Source: Candidatus Omnitrophota bacterium (lineage in GTDB: Bacteria; Omnitrophota; Gorgyraeia; Gygaellales; Profunditerraquicolaceae). From it: a stretch of 12,841 bases of DNA. The stretch's first letter is position 1, and every line of letters starts with the position of its first letter. The stretch spans positions 1 through 12,841 of the forward strand of contig JALNZI010000029.1 of assembly GCA_023229385.1 (NCBI GenBank), given 5' to 3'. Below are positions 1 through 7,175 of this stretch, in pieces. Both the position numbers and the translations under genes were made by a program. The notes below the pieces were generated by a model that saw only the letters and a program-made list of their open reading frames with translations, was not told where the DNA came from and ran no database searches.

Positions 1-576
1 CTTTAAAGCGTGTTTATCAGCAAATTCCAGAAGTTGCGGCAGGCGGGCCATCGAACCATCATCATTCATAATCTCGCAAATCACTCCCGCCGGATAAAGC
101 CCGGCCAGGCGCATTAAATCCAAACTTGCTTCAGTATGGCCTGCCCTGACCAGGACACCGCCACGCCGTGAGCGTAAAGGAAAGATATGCCCCGGACGCG
201 CCAAATCTTCCGGTCGGCTTTGGGTGTTCACTAAAACTTCAATTGCCCTGGCCCGGTCATACGCGGAGATACCCGTAGTAACACCTTTAGCAGCATCAAC
301 AGAAATCATCCAGGCGGTCTTAAAAGGATCTTCCGCATTAGCCTGGAGGGTATTTTTAAGCATCGGGTCAAGCTCAAGCAAACGCAGCCTCTCTTCTTCC
401 ATGGGTACACAAATAAGCCCGCGGCCGAATTTCGCCATAAAATTTATGTCTTCAGGCTTAACAAATGAAGCAGACATAACCAGGTCGCCTTCATTCTCAC
501 GGTCTTCATCATCAACCACGATAACCATCTTGCCTGCTTTTAAATCTTCAATAATCTCGGAAATTGAATTGAACAT
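1..576 (-). CDS. ribB: 3,4-dihydroxy-2-butanone 4-phosphate synthase (RibB domain), 3' end cut by window
   Basis: This enzyme converts ribulose 5-phosphate to 3,4-dihydroxy-2-butanone 4-phosphate plus formate, supplying the four-carbon unit of riboflavin in the cytoplasm. The 192 visible residues cover essentially the whole RibB fold. They include the acidic signature DDEDRENEGD at residues 22-31, then GISAYDRA, PGHIFPLR, a GGVLVRAGHTEA segment, and CEIMNDDGSMAR near the end. The ATG at 576 lies about 7 nt after an AGGA Shine-Dalgarno that directly follows the terminator U-tract. The frame is still open at position 1. The visible length is close to a stand-alone RibB (about 200-217 residues), but a C-terminal RibA (GTP cyclohydrolase II) fusion cannot be excluded. 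The FMN riboswitch upstream predicts repression by FMN. Confidence 0.96.
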   Translation of the reverse strand, partial: MFNSISEIIEDLKAGKMVIVVDDEDRENEGDLVMSASFVKPEDINFMAKFGRGLICVPMEEERLRLLELDPMLKNTLQANAEDPFKTAWMISVDAAKGVTTGISAYDRARAIEVLVNTQSRPEDLARPGHIFPLRSRRGGVLVRAGHTEASLDLMRLAGLYPAGVICEIMNDDGSMARLPQLLEFADKHALK

Positions 577-589
577 AATTTTCCTCAAT

Positions 590-615
590 AAAAAAACCCA
601 AAGATAATCTTTGGG
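590..615 (-). terminator. Intrinsic terminator, expression platform of the FMN riboswitch
   Basis: On the minus strand an 8-bp perfect stem (CCCAAAGA, loop TTA, TCTTTGGG; 615-597) is followed by seven T residues (596-590). It lies between the FMN aptamer and the ribB Shine-Dalgarno, the usual place for a riboswitch-controlled terminator. Its 5' arm can also pair with the 5' strand of aptamer helix P1, giving a mutually exclusive antiterminator. Formation when FMN is bound is inferred. Confidence 0.9.
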
Positions 616-626
616 CGTGTTGATTT

Positions 627-798
627 TAATCTTCTTCCATCTGGACTTTAACCATCGGCCCTGGAATCTCACCAGATCTGCTGACGCTTAAATTCTTGTG
701 CGCCTGCTCGCGGGCTTTTACACACAAACCAATTGGATGGTTTGGTGCGCGCTTTCGCGCGACCGCCGGTAAGGATTTACACCTTGCCCTAAAGATTA
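627..798 (-). promoter_or_regulatory. FMN riboswitch (RFN element)
   Basis: Read on the minus strand, this leader contains the hallmark conserved blocks of the FMN aptamer in order. They are an AGGGCAAGGTG segment, CCTTACCGGCGGT, a GCGCG-AAAG-CGCGC hairpin, a variable hairpin (CAAACC/GGTTTG), AGCCCGCGAGC, GTCAGCAGATCTGGTG, TTCCAGGGCCGATGGT, and AGTCCAGATGG followed by AAG. The P1 closing helix is TAATCTT (798-792) with AAGATTA (633-627). It precedes ribB and an intrinsic terminator, so FMN should cause premature termination of ribB transcription. The 5' P1 strand plus the following GGGC (798-786) is also complementary, with one bulged A, to 616-605 in the terminator, forming a plausible antiterminator in the ligand-free state. 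Confidence 0.96.
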
Positions 799-805
799 AT
801 TACCT

Positions 806-836
806 ATTATAATAACAAAAAAACCAGGCTTGTCAA
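806..836 (-). promoter_or_regulatory. Sigma70-like promoter of the FMN riboswitch/ribB transcript
   Basis: On the minus strand there is a perfect -35 TTGACA (836-831) and a perfect -10 TATAAT (811-806) with a 19-nt spacer. An alternative -10, TATTAT (814-809), gives a 16-nt spacer. The predicted transcription start is near 799-802, immediately before helix P1 of the riboswitch, which supports the assignment. The -35 bases are shared with the divergent pncC promoter. Confidence 0.75.
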
Positions 837-858
837 CACAATTAAAAACAGCTATAAT
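830..858 (+). promoter_or_regulatory. Sigma70-like promoter of pncC-thpR, predicted leaderless start
   Basis: On the plus strand, TTGTCA (830-835), a 17-nt spacer and a perfect TATAAT (853-858) form a near-consensus promoter. Conventional spacing puts +1 at about 865, one base before the pncC ATG at 866. There is no Shine-Dalgarno in front of that ATG. The -35 is the same 7 bp (TTGTCAA/TTGACAA) used by the ribB promoter on the other strand. Confidence 0.7.
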
Positions 859-865
859 AGCAATA

Positions 866-1336
866 ATGCGGAATACAATACTGGTTAAAATCCATAACAA
901 GCTGCTTTCCCGGGAAAAAACTATCGCTGTAGCCGAATCCTGCAGCGGAGGAATGCTTTCTGCTGAATTAACTAAGAATCCCGGAGCATCAGGCTACTTC
1001 CTTCTTGGAGTAACTGCCTACAGCAATAAATCCAAACAAAAAATACTAAAAATTCCGGCTAAGCTTATTTCTAATCACGGGGCTGTCAGCCGCCAGGTCG
1101 CCATATCAATGGCCAAAAATATCCGCAAAATATCCAAATCAGATTTAGGTATCGGTATAACCGGACTTGCCGGGCCAGCCGGAGCAAGCGCAAACAAACC
1201 AATAGGCACTGTCTTTATCTGCCTGGATTCCCAAAAAATAAATACCTGCCGGAAATTTTCTTTTTCGGGCAACCGGGAAGAAATCCGCAACAAAACAACC
1301 CAAGAGGCCTTGCGTTTATTATGCGCGCATTTATAG
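866..1336 (+). CDS. pncC: Nicotinamide-nucleotide amidase, CinA C-terminal domain protein
   Basis: This family deamidates nicotinamide mononucleotide to nicotinate mononucleotide in pyridine-nucleotide recycling. The 156-residue product is only the CinA C-terminal domain; the N-terminal MoaB-like (COG1058) domain of full-length CinA is absent. Visible motifs are AESCSGG at residues 23-29 (family AESCTGG), GVTAYSNKSK at 48-57, HGAVSRQVA at 71-79, and a GITGLAGPAGAS...KPIGTV block at about 97-116. The family block is usually GPGGG(T/S), so GPAGAS is a mild variant. I chose the ATG at 866 because the in-frame TTG at 830 falls inside the -35 element, and 866 leaves a normal domain N-terminus. There is no ribosome-binding site, consistent with a leaderless transcript. 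Its last 16 nt overlap thpR. Confidence 0.9.
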   Translation: MRNTILVKIHNKLLSREKTIAVAESCSGGMLSAELTKNPGASGYFLLGVTAYSNKSKQKILKIPAKLISNHGAVSRQVAISMAKNIRKISKSDLGIGITGLAGPAGASANKPIGTVFICLDSQKINTCRKFSFSGNREEIRNKTTQEALRLLCAHL

Positions 1337-1890
1337 CGATTGAATTACCCGCAAAAATTAAAGATGCCCTCATCGGAATTCAACATAAATTAAATACTGA
1401 AAAAATCAGGATCAGCTGGGTCAAACCGCAAAACCTGCATCTAACGCTGAAATTCCTCGGCGATATTTCTCCGGAACAATTAGAAAAAATAAAAACAACA
1501 GCTAAGAAGATTGCAGATAACTCCGGGGGATTTAAGGTTAAACTAAGAAAACTGGGAGTTTTTCCTAATTTGCGCGCAGGCCAGATAATCTGGGTAGGTA
1601 CTGACGAGGCGCCTTCAAGTTTAAAGCAACTTGCGCAACAATTAGAAACAGGGCTTGCAGAATCCGGGATCCCCAAAGAACTGCGCCCCTTCTGCGCGCA
1701 TATCACTATTGGCCGCATAAAAAACCGCCCTGCTGCCTCTGATTTACAAAAGGCCCTTGATAGAGTCAAAATAAATACATCTGATCCTGGAGAGTTTAAT
1801 TGCGAAAAGGTTATTTTGTTTGAAAGCACGCTTGGGCCGGGCGGCCCGGTTTATACAGCGCTAAAAGAACTCAACCTTAAAATTACCTGA
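1321..1890 (+). CDS. thpR: RNA 2',3'-cyclic phosphodiesterase (2'-5' RNA ligase family)
   Basis: This is a member of the 2H phosphoesterase superfamily. Bacterial ThpR hydrolyses 2',3'-cyclic phosphate RNA ends to 2'-phosphate and can ligate tRNA halves in vitro. The 189-residue length is typical. Both catalytic HxT(x) motifs are intact: HLTL at residues 40-43 (within LHLTLKFLGD) and HITI at 127-130 (within CAHITIGR). The conserved N-terminus MRAFIAIELP and the C-terminal GPGGPVYTAL are also present. The ATG at 1321 sits inside the end of pncC (16-nt overlap), so the two are probably cotranscribed and coupled. In many bacteria thpR and cinA neighbour each other. The 3' end overlaps pgpA tail-to-tail by 40 bp with no intrinsic terminator in sight. 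Confidence 0.95.
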   Translation: MRAFIAIELPAKIKDALIGIQHKLNTEKIRISWVKPQNLHLTLKFLGDISPEQLEKIKTTAKKIADNSGGFKVKLRKLGVFPNLRAGQIIWVGTDEAPSSLKQLAQQLETGLAESGIPKELRPFCAHITIGRIKNRPAASDLQKALDRVKINTSDPGEFNCEKVILFESTLGPGGPVYTALKELNLKIT

Positions 1891-2330
1891 AGCACGATAT
1901 TGGCATAAATACCAGCGACCAAATCATCCCCCATTACCCCAATCGCCCCATGCATGTTTTGTAACCTTGAGGCAGGAAAAGGCTTAAGCGTATCCAGGAT
2001 ACGGAACATAATAAAGGCCAGAATAACTATTTTTGGCTCAGGCGGCAGGAAACTAAGGGCAATAAGCATCCCCATAACTTCATCAATAACAATACAGCCG
2101 GGATCTTTCCTGTTTAACAACTTCTCCGCCCTGCCGCTGGTTAACAAGCCTAAAACCATTATGCAGAAGATAAAAATAAAATAACCTGGCTGATGGCTGT
2201 TAGGGAATAAATAAAATATTCCTACTCCGGCGATACTGCCGAATGTCCCCGGAATCAAAGGAAGGTATCCGATAAAAAAGAAAGTACTGATTACTTTAAC
2301 CAGCCAATTACTCAATCCGGCAGGCTTCAT
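1851..2330 (-). CDS. pgpA: Phosphatidylglycerophosphatase A
   Basis: This integral membrane phosphatase removes phosphate from phosphatidylglycerophosphate to give phosphatidylglycerol, the step after PgsA. The 159-residue protein shows the PgpA signatures in order: IPGTFGS near residues 27-33, DPGCIVIDEVMGM near 76-88, FRILDTLKPFP near 109-119, and HGAIGVMGDDLVAG near 127-140. Hydrophobic segments lie around residues 10-25, 48-64, 87-107 and 138-152. The start ATG forms an ATGA overlap with the pgsA stop codon, so consecutive pathway enzymes appear translationally coupled. It is the last gene of the rpsO-pgpA operon. Its final 40 bp are antisense to the end of thpR. Confidence 0.95.
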   Translation of the reverse strand: MKPAGLSNWLVKVISTFFFIGYLPLIPGTFGSIAGVGIFYLFPNSHQPGYFIFIFCIMVLGLLTSGRAEKLLNRKDPGCIVIDEVMGMLIALSFLPPEPKIVILAFIMFRILDTLKPFPASRLQNMHGAIGVMGDDLVAGIYANIVLQVILRLSSFSAV

Positions 2331-2905
2331 AAGCGGGTAATTATCTTACGGTTTTCCCAAAGATATGACAAACCTGAATAAAGAGTTAAGCCCACGGTAA
2401 GAAGCATCAGGAAAAATATACCCTGGCGGAACATTTTTTCCCATGCGGGGTTCCAGGTTGAATATTTCAAGACTATCTCCTTAAGCAGGATAAAACCAAG
2501 AATAGTAAATATTACTGCCATTTGCACAACTGTCTTGTGTTTTCCGGCGCGGGCAGCGGAAAGCACCTTACCTTTATTTAAAGCAAACAGGCGCAAGGAA
2601 GTAATCATAATTTCACGCGCGATAATAATCACGAACATCCAGGCCTCAATCAACTGTAACTGCACAAAAGCCGCAAAAGCAGCCAAAACCAGGATTTTAT
2701 CGGCAATCGGATCCATCAGCCTGCCGAAATCCGTAACCATATTCCTGCGCTGGGCGATCATCCCATCAAAATAATCTGATAAAGCAGCCAGGATAAACAC
2801 CACCAGGCTAATGGCCTTAGCCCAAAGACCATTGCAAAACAAAAAAAACATAAACACAAAAGTTAATAAAATTCTCGACATAGTTAAACGATTGGCAAGA
2901 TTCAT
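2327..2905 (-). CDS. pgsA: CDP-diacylglycerol--glycerol-3-phosphate 3-phosphatidyltransferase
   Basis: PgsA joins CDP-diacylglycerol and glycerol 3-phosphate to form phosphatidylglycerophosphate, the committed step to phosphatidylglycerol. The 192-residue membrane protein begins with the typical NLANRLTMSRI. It carries the CDP-alcohol phosphatidyltransferase motif with exact spacing: D44, D47, G48, A51, G61, D65, D69. The usual Arg after A51 (DGxxAR) is Gln52 here, followed by Arg53 and Arg54. All four metal-binding Asp residues are kept, so it is probably active. Hydrophobic segments lie near 12-27, 30-43, 71-86, 87-103, 127-145 and 162-183. The gene is joined by ATGA overlaps to rimO upstream and pgpA downstream. 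Confidence 0.93.
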   Translation of the reverse strand: MNLANRLTMSRILLTFVFMFFLFCNGLWAKAISLVVFILAALSDYFDGMIAQRRNMVTDFGRLMDPIADKILVLAAFAAFVQLQLIEAWMFVIIIAREIMITSLRLFALNKGKVLSAARAGKHKTVVQMAVIFTILGFILLKEIVLKYSTWNPAWEKMFRQGIFFLMLLTVGLTLYSGLSYLWENRKIITRL

Positions 2906-4149
2906 TCTATAACCTCCCCTACTAAATCATACTCTAAGGTATCTGTTATCCTCACTTTTACAAACTCACCTATTTTCAATCTGCGCCTGGAATTTACATA
3001 AACCAAGCCATCTACCTCCGGAGCGTCAAATTGACTGCGTCCGATATACGAGTCGTCCTGCTTTTCTTCGATAAGCACGCGCAGCTGCTTATTCAACAAT
3101 TTTGCGTTTACAACAACGGCTATTCTCTGCTGCAAGGCCATCACAGCATTAAATCTATCCTGTTTTACTTTTTGGCTAATCTGGCCTTTAAAACTATACG
3201 CGCAAGTTCCCTCTTCCCGGGAATAAATAAAAACCCCTAATCGGTCAAAACTTGCCTGTTTGACAAAATCCAGTAATTCCTTAAACTCTTTATCTGTTTC
3301 CGAAGGAAAACCCACAATAAGCGAAGTACGCAAGCATACTCCGGGAATAACCTTCCGAATCTTCTCAATCAGGGAAATAATTTCTTCCTTGGTAATCCGA
3401 CGGTTCATCAGCTTTAATATGCGGTTATTGATATGCTGTATGGGCAAATCAATATATTTGCATACCTGCTCATGTGAGCTGATTATTCTCAACAACTCGC
3501 CGTTTATGCGTTCAGGATTCAGGTATAAAAGCCTGATCCATCCAATATCCGGGGCATTGCGGATTATTTTCTTTAATATCCCGGCTAAACCGGATTTATC
3601 GGATAAATCTAGCCCAAAACCGGTAATATCCTGACCGATAATATTCAGCTCGGATATTCTCTCCCGGTTAAAACATTTAACCTGCCGGATTATTGATTCT
3701 TCATCCAGACTCCTAAGCCCGCCCTTAATCTTAGGGATAATACAATAGCTGCAATTATTTACACAGCCTTCGCATATTTTCAAATAAGCATAATGCTTAG
3801 GGGTTAAAGCGAATTTTCTTGGCTCATTACTAAGGCCAAGTGCCCCTACAAAAGCATCTACTTCCGGCAACTCTCTATTTAAATCTTTATAACGCTGCGC
3901 CAGACATCCATAAACAATTATCTTCTTGAGCTTGCCCTTCTTTTTAAGCTCTACTAAATCCAAGATGGCATCGATTGATTCACGCTTTGCCTCTTCAATA
4001 AAAGCGCAGGTATTTACTAAAGCCACTTCGGCTTCAGCCATATCGTCAACTATGGAATAACCTTTGGAATTAAGCCGGCTGGCAAGGCTTTCGGCGTCCA
4101 CCAAGTTCCTGGGACAACCTAAACTTAATATCCCCAATTTTTGTTTCAT
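2902..4149 (-). CDS. rimO: Ribosomal protein S12 methylthiotransferase, radical SAM
   Basis: RimO adds a methylthio group to a conserved Asp of ribosomal protein S12, using S-adenosylmethionine and two 4Fe-4S clusters. The 415-residue product has the three-part family layout. The N-terminal domain carries cluster cysteines C12 (LGCPRNLVDAE), C48 (VNTCAF) and C82 (YGCLAQR). The radical SAM core has C129-x3-C133-x2-C136. A C-terminal TRAM domain spans about 350-415. SLGCPRNLVDAE favours RimO over the tRNA enzyme MiaB. An extra Cys126 sits three residues before the radical SAM triad, where many homologues have Ser; its effect is unknown. ATGA overlaps join the gene to rodZ upstream and pgsA downstream. 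Confidence 0.95.
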   Translation of the reverse strand: MKQKLGILSLGCPRNLVDAESLASRLNSKGYSIVDDMAEAEVALVNTCAFIEEAKRESIDAILDLVELKKKGKLKKIIVYGCLAQRYKDLNRELPEVDAFVGALGLSNEPRKFALTPKHYAYLKICEGCVNNCSYCIIPKIKGGLRSLDEESIIRQVKCFNRERISELNIIGQDITGFGLDLSDKSGLAGILKKIIRNAPDIGWIRLLYLNPERINGELLRIISSHEQVCKYIDLPIQHINNRILKLMNRRITKEEIISLIEKIRKVIPGVCLRTSLIVGFPSETDKEFKELLDFVKQASFDRLGVFIYSREEGTCAYSFKGQISQKVKQDRFNAVMALQQRIAVVVNAKLLNKQLRVLIEEKQDDSYIGRSQFDAPEVDGLVYVNSRRRLKIGEFVKVRITDTLEYDLVGEVIE

Positions 4150-4982
4150 CGGGAGATCTTTAAGCCGTCCTTATTAATAACGATATTCTTCAGGGATTGC
4201 CCCCGCCGGCCAAGTTTGGTAAAACGCTGGTCATTAACCTGCAATTCTACAGCCCCGGCATCACCAAGGGACAATTCAATCTTTTCTTTGGCCTGCCAGG
4301 TTTCTGTCCGGCCACGCGCAAGCACACCGTGGAAGACAACTTTTCCATCCACCTTAGCGGAGATCCAGGATTTATCGCGCGCGGATATTCCGAGCATAAA
4401 ACCCTGAGACATATCTTTCTGGGCCTTAGCCTGTTTAGGGATATTTTTCACTGAAGATTTATTTATTGTTTCCTTGGGTAAAAATTCAGGCGCATTTTTT
4501 GCTTTAGCGGAAACAGGCACAAAAACCCTGGATTTTGCTGACATATTCTTAGACCATCCAGAAATAATTTTAAACAGTTTAGAAACTAAAAATATAAAAA
4601 TTATCGAAATCAGCGTAAATAAAATTATCTTCTTTAATCCCGGCGAAGGCCTCATCGCGTTTAATTTAACTGAAAGATCTTTTGCTAAAGCCGGTTTTTT
4701 CTCAAAACGCTCGCCGATGTCCCTGCCAACAGCGGCATTCAATACCGGCTTACCTGGCTGGCTACTCTGGCCTAAATATTCTTTAGGGTCAAGCCCGAGG
4801 CTGTTGCAATAAATTTTTATAAAACCTTTCAGGTAAATCGGGCTTAAATCCGTTAGACTATCCCCTTCAATCGCGCGTAAAACATTCGGATGGATCCTGG
4901 TCTTCTTCTGGATCTCCTCAAGGCTCAAGCCCCTTTCCTGACGGATTTTCTTTAGCCTGGCACCCGCTGTCTCAATGTTCAT
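4146..4982 (-). CDS. rodZ: RodZ-like membrane protein with cytoplasmic HTH and DUF4115-like domain
   Basis: RodZ links MreB filaments to the elongation machinery and helps set rod shape. The 278-residue protein has the characteristic order. An N-terminal Xre-type helix-turn-helix at about residues 6-70 includes LKKIRQERGLSLEEI and IYLKGFIKIYCNSLGLDP. A basic linker follows, then one membrane span at about 118-140. Next is a Lys/Ser/Ala-rich extracytoplasmic linker at about 141-192 and a beta-rich C-terminal domain at about 195-272 of the DUF4115 type (SWISAKVDGKVVFHGVLARG). The short linker suits a candidate-phylum RodZ. Its place between ftsK and rimO/pgsA resembles the ftsK-rodZ-pgsA order found in Firmicutes. 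Both ends are ATGA overlaps. A transcription-factor role is less likely because of the membrane span. Confidence 0.87.
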   Translation of the reverse strand: MNIETAGARLKKIRQERGLSLEEIQKKTRIHPNVLRAIEGDSLTDLSPIYLKGFIKIYCNSLGLDPKEYLGQSSQPGKPVLNAAVGRDIGERFEKKPALAKDLSVKLNAMRPSPGLKKIILFTLISIIFIFLVSKLFKIISGWSKNMSAKSRVFVPVSAKAKNAPEFLPKETINKSSVKNIPKQAKAQKDMSQGFMLGISARDKSWISAKVDGKVVFHGVLARGRTETWQAKEKIELSLGDAGAVELQVNDQRFTKLGRRGQSLKNIVINKDGLKISR

Positions 4983-7168
4983 GCTTTCCCCGTTTCCTTA
5001 GCGCCTGTCAAATCATTAAGCCAGCTCTGGCGGTCAACCAGAATCCTGCGCGGCTTACTTCCCTCATACGGACCGACTAAACCCTCTGATTCCATAATAT
5101 CGATAATCCGCGCGGCACGCGTATAACCTAAACGCATCCGCCTCTGCAAAATAGAAACCGAGGCCTGGTTGCTTTCCATTATCACGCGGACAGCCTCATC
5201 ATAAAGTTCGTCTTTTTCTCCGCCGCCGGCTAAACTGCTTTTTTGCTGCTCCTTAAGGATCTGATCATCATAAGCCGGCTCGCCCTGCGCCTTAATAAAT
5301 TCTACAACTTTCTCAATCTCGGCGTCTTTAACCAAAGCCCCCTGGATACGAATAAGATCTTCTTTCCCGGGCTGCAGGAATAACATATCCCCTTTGCCCA
5401 ACAAGGTCTCTGCGCCATTTGCATCCAGGACTGTACGCGAATCAACCTTGGAAGCAACCTTAAAAGATATACGCGCCGGTAAATTCGCTTTAATTACCCC
5501 GGTAATTACATCAACGCTTGGGCGCTGCGTCGCTAAAATCAAATGTATCCCTACTGCGCGTGACAACTGAGCCAGACGGGTAATCGCATTTTCAATCTGG
5601 TCGCGCGCCACAGTCATTAAATCCGCGAACTCATCCACGATAACTACAATATAAGGTATCTTATCCTGCTGCTGTTTATCGTTATAGGCCTCAATATTCC
5701 TCACCCCGGCCTTGGCTAAAAGCTGATAACGCTCCTCCATCTGCCCAACAACCCAATTAAGCGCGACCGCCGCCTTCTTGGCATCAGTAACTACCGGGCA
5801 TAAAAGATGCGGCAGGCCGTTAAAAGGCATAAGCTCAACCATTTTCGGGTCAATCATCAGGAACTTCAAATCATTCGGCGAACTTCTAAAAAGCAAAGAT
5901 AAAATACAGGTATTCACGCAAACGGTTTTACCTGAACCGGTAGTACCGGCGATCAAAAGATGCGGCATATCATCCAAATCACTAAATACACTCCTGCCGG
6001 TAATATCCTTGCCTAAACCTAAAGCTAGAGAAGATTTCTGTTTATGATATTCCGCTGAAACAAGTAAATCCTTAATACATACTAAAGCGCTGTGTAAATT
6101 AGGAACCTCAACCCCAACCCTGCCCTTTCCGGGAATAGGAGCGATAATCCTTACTGACTGGGCTTTAATTGCTAAGGCAATATCGTCGCTTAGAGCCTCA
6201 ATGCGGTTAATCTTTACTCCCGGGGCAGGCTCAAGCTCATAACGCGTGATTACCGGACCGCGGATAATATCTGTAACCTTGGCAACTATACCAAAATCCG
6301 CCAAAGTGTCTTCAAGAATCCTGGCGCTTGCCTCAAGGTCCTCTTTCATTTGTTTGGTATCCGGAACCGGAGCATCATCCAGCAGATCCACGGAAGGCAA
6401 ATGATAATCGCCAATCTTTAATTCTTTAGGCTTAACCTTTACCTCTTCAGAAAGCGTTTTAGGTTTAATCTGGATCTTCGGCCTGTTAACCTCAGGCATA
6501 AATATCTTGGGTTTTGAAGGAACACCCGGCTGCTCATCCTTCTTAGGCGCAAGGTTATCCTTATTCAAAAGACTCTGTTTAACCTTGACTAAAGTCGCCT
6601 TTTGCTTATTGGATAAATTAAAAAGTCCTAAAAAGAACGATTTTGATTTTTCAACTGTATTCAAAAAAAGCGATGAAATAAGGATTTCAGTAACCAGGGC
6701 AAGGGAAAGAATAATAAAGGTAATAAAGATAATAAAACCGCCTAAGCGGCTGAAATACGTGGTTACAAAATTTGAGGTGAGCGACCCCAGGAACCCGGCG
6801 GTATGAAACCTGAGCGGGTCATTACTTAAATTAAACATACCGATAAGCGAACTTAGAGATACAAGCAAAACAAACATGCCCATAATCCGCGGCAAACTTA
6901 AGTAAGGCTTATCCTGACGGAAATATTTTACGCCCAGGGTAATCACTAAAAACGGGATAATAAAACTTGAGATTTTACCGAAAAGGAATACAAGAAACCC
7001 GCCCAGATAGGCGCCAAAGACTCCCAGTAAATTTTTAGGGGGGAAATTTGGATGCGAAGTAAAAAAAACAAGGTCAGAGCGGTCAAAGCGGATGAGACTG
7101 GCCAAAACCATCAGCCCAACCGCTACTAAAATGACGCCTTTGACCTCATTTAATCTTCTTTCTCTCAC
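4979..7168 (-). CDS. ftsK: DNA translocase FtsK/SpoIIIE
   Basis: FtsK is a septum-anchored ATP-driven motor that pumps chromosome termini through the closing division site. The 729-residue protein has an N-terminal membrane domain with about five hydrophobic stretches (near residues 11-27, 46-64, 66-80, 93-112 and 143-168). A short Lys/Pro-rich linker (about 185-255) is followed by the alpha/beta motor, with Walker A GTTGSGKT at 408-415 and Walker B IVVIVDEF at 507-514. A C-terminal gamma winged-helix domain (about 655-714, with SILQRRMRLGYTRAARIID) is the type that reads KOPS/SRS-like DNA sequences. The length matches Gram-positive-type FtsK and lacks the very long linker of E. coli FtsK. 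The start is a GTG at 7168, only 7 nt after the pnp stop, with a weak Shine-Dalgarno, so coupling to pnp is plausible. The stop overlaps the rodZ start as ATGA. Confidence 0.96.
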   Translation of the reverse strand: MRERRLNEVKGVILVAVGLMVLASLIRFDRSDLVFFTSHPNFPPKNLLGVFGAYLGGFLVFLFGKISSFIIPFLVITLGVKYFRQDKPYLSLPRIMGMFVLLVSLSSLIGMFNLSNDPLRFHTAGFLGSLTSNFVTTYFSRLGGFIIFITFIILSLALVTEILISSLFLNTVEKSKSFFLGLFNLSNKQKATLVKVKQSLLNKDNLAPKKDEQPGVPSKPKIFMPEVNRPKIQIKPKTLSEEVKVKPKELKIGDYHLPSVDLLDDAPVPDTKQMKEDLEASARILEDTLADFGIVAKVTDIIRGPVITRYELEPAPGVKINRIEALSDDIALAIKAQSVRIIAPIPGKGRVGVEVPNLHSALVCIKDLLVSAEYHKQKSSLALGLGKDITGRSVFSDLDDMPHLLIAGTTGSGKTVCVNTCILSLLFRSSPNDLKFLMIDPKMVELMPFNGLPHLLCPVVTDAKKAAVALNWVVGQMEERYQLLAKAGVRNIEAYNDKQQQDKIPYIVVIVDEFADLMTVARDQIENAITRLAQLSRAVGIHLILATQRPSVDVITGVIKANLPARISFKVASKVDSRTVLDANGAETLLGKGDMLFLQPGKEDLIRIQGALVKDAEIEKVVEFIKAQGEPAYDDQILKEQQKSSLAGGGEKDELYDEAVRVIMESNQASVSILQRRMRLGYTRAARIIDIMESEGLVGPYEGSKPRRILVDRQSWLNDLTGAKETGKA

Positions 7169-7175
7169 TTCTAAA

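Noticed and set aside
224..607. Plus-strand open frame opposite ribB and the terminator
   Set aside because: It is low-complexity and Ser-rich, runs antisense to a clearly conserved gene, and matches nothing recognisable.
830..865. Upstream TTG start extending PncC by 12 residues
   Set aside because: The TTG lies in the -35 element of the only good promoter, has no Shine-Dalgarno, and the extension has no family support.
1834..1847. GC-rich palindrome (GGGCC, loop GGGC, GGCCC) near the thpR/pgpA convergence, a possible bidirectional terminator
   Set aside because: It encodes the conserved GPGGPVY segment of ThpR and is not followed by a T-run on either strand.
6400..6620. Lys/Pro-rich low-complexity stretch of ftsK as a possible frameshift or insertion
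   Set aside because: The frame is continuous, and such linkers are normal between FtsK membrane and motor domains.
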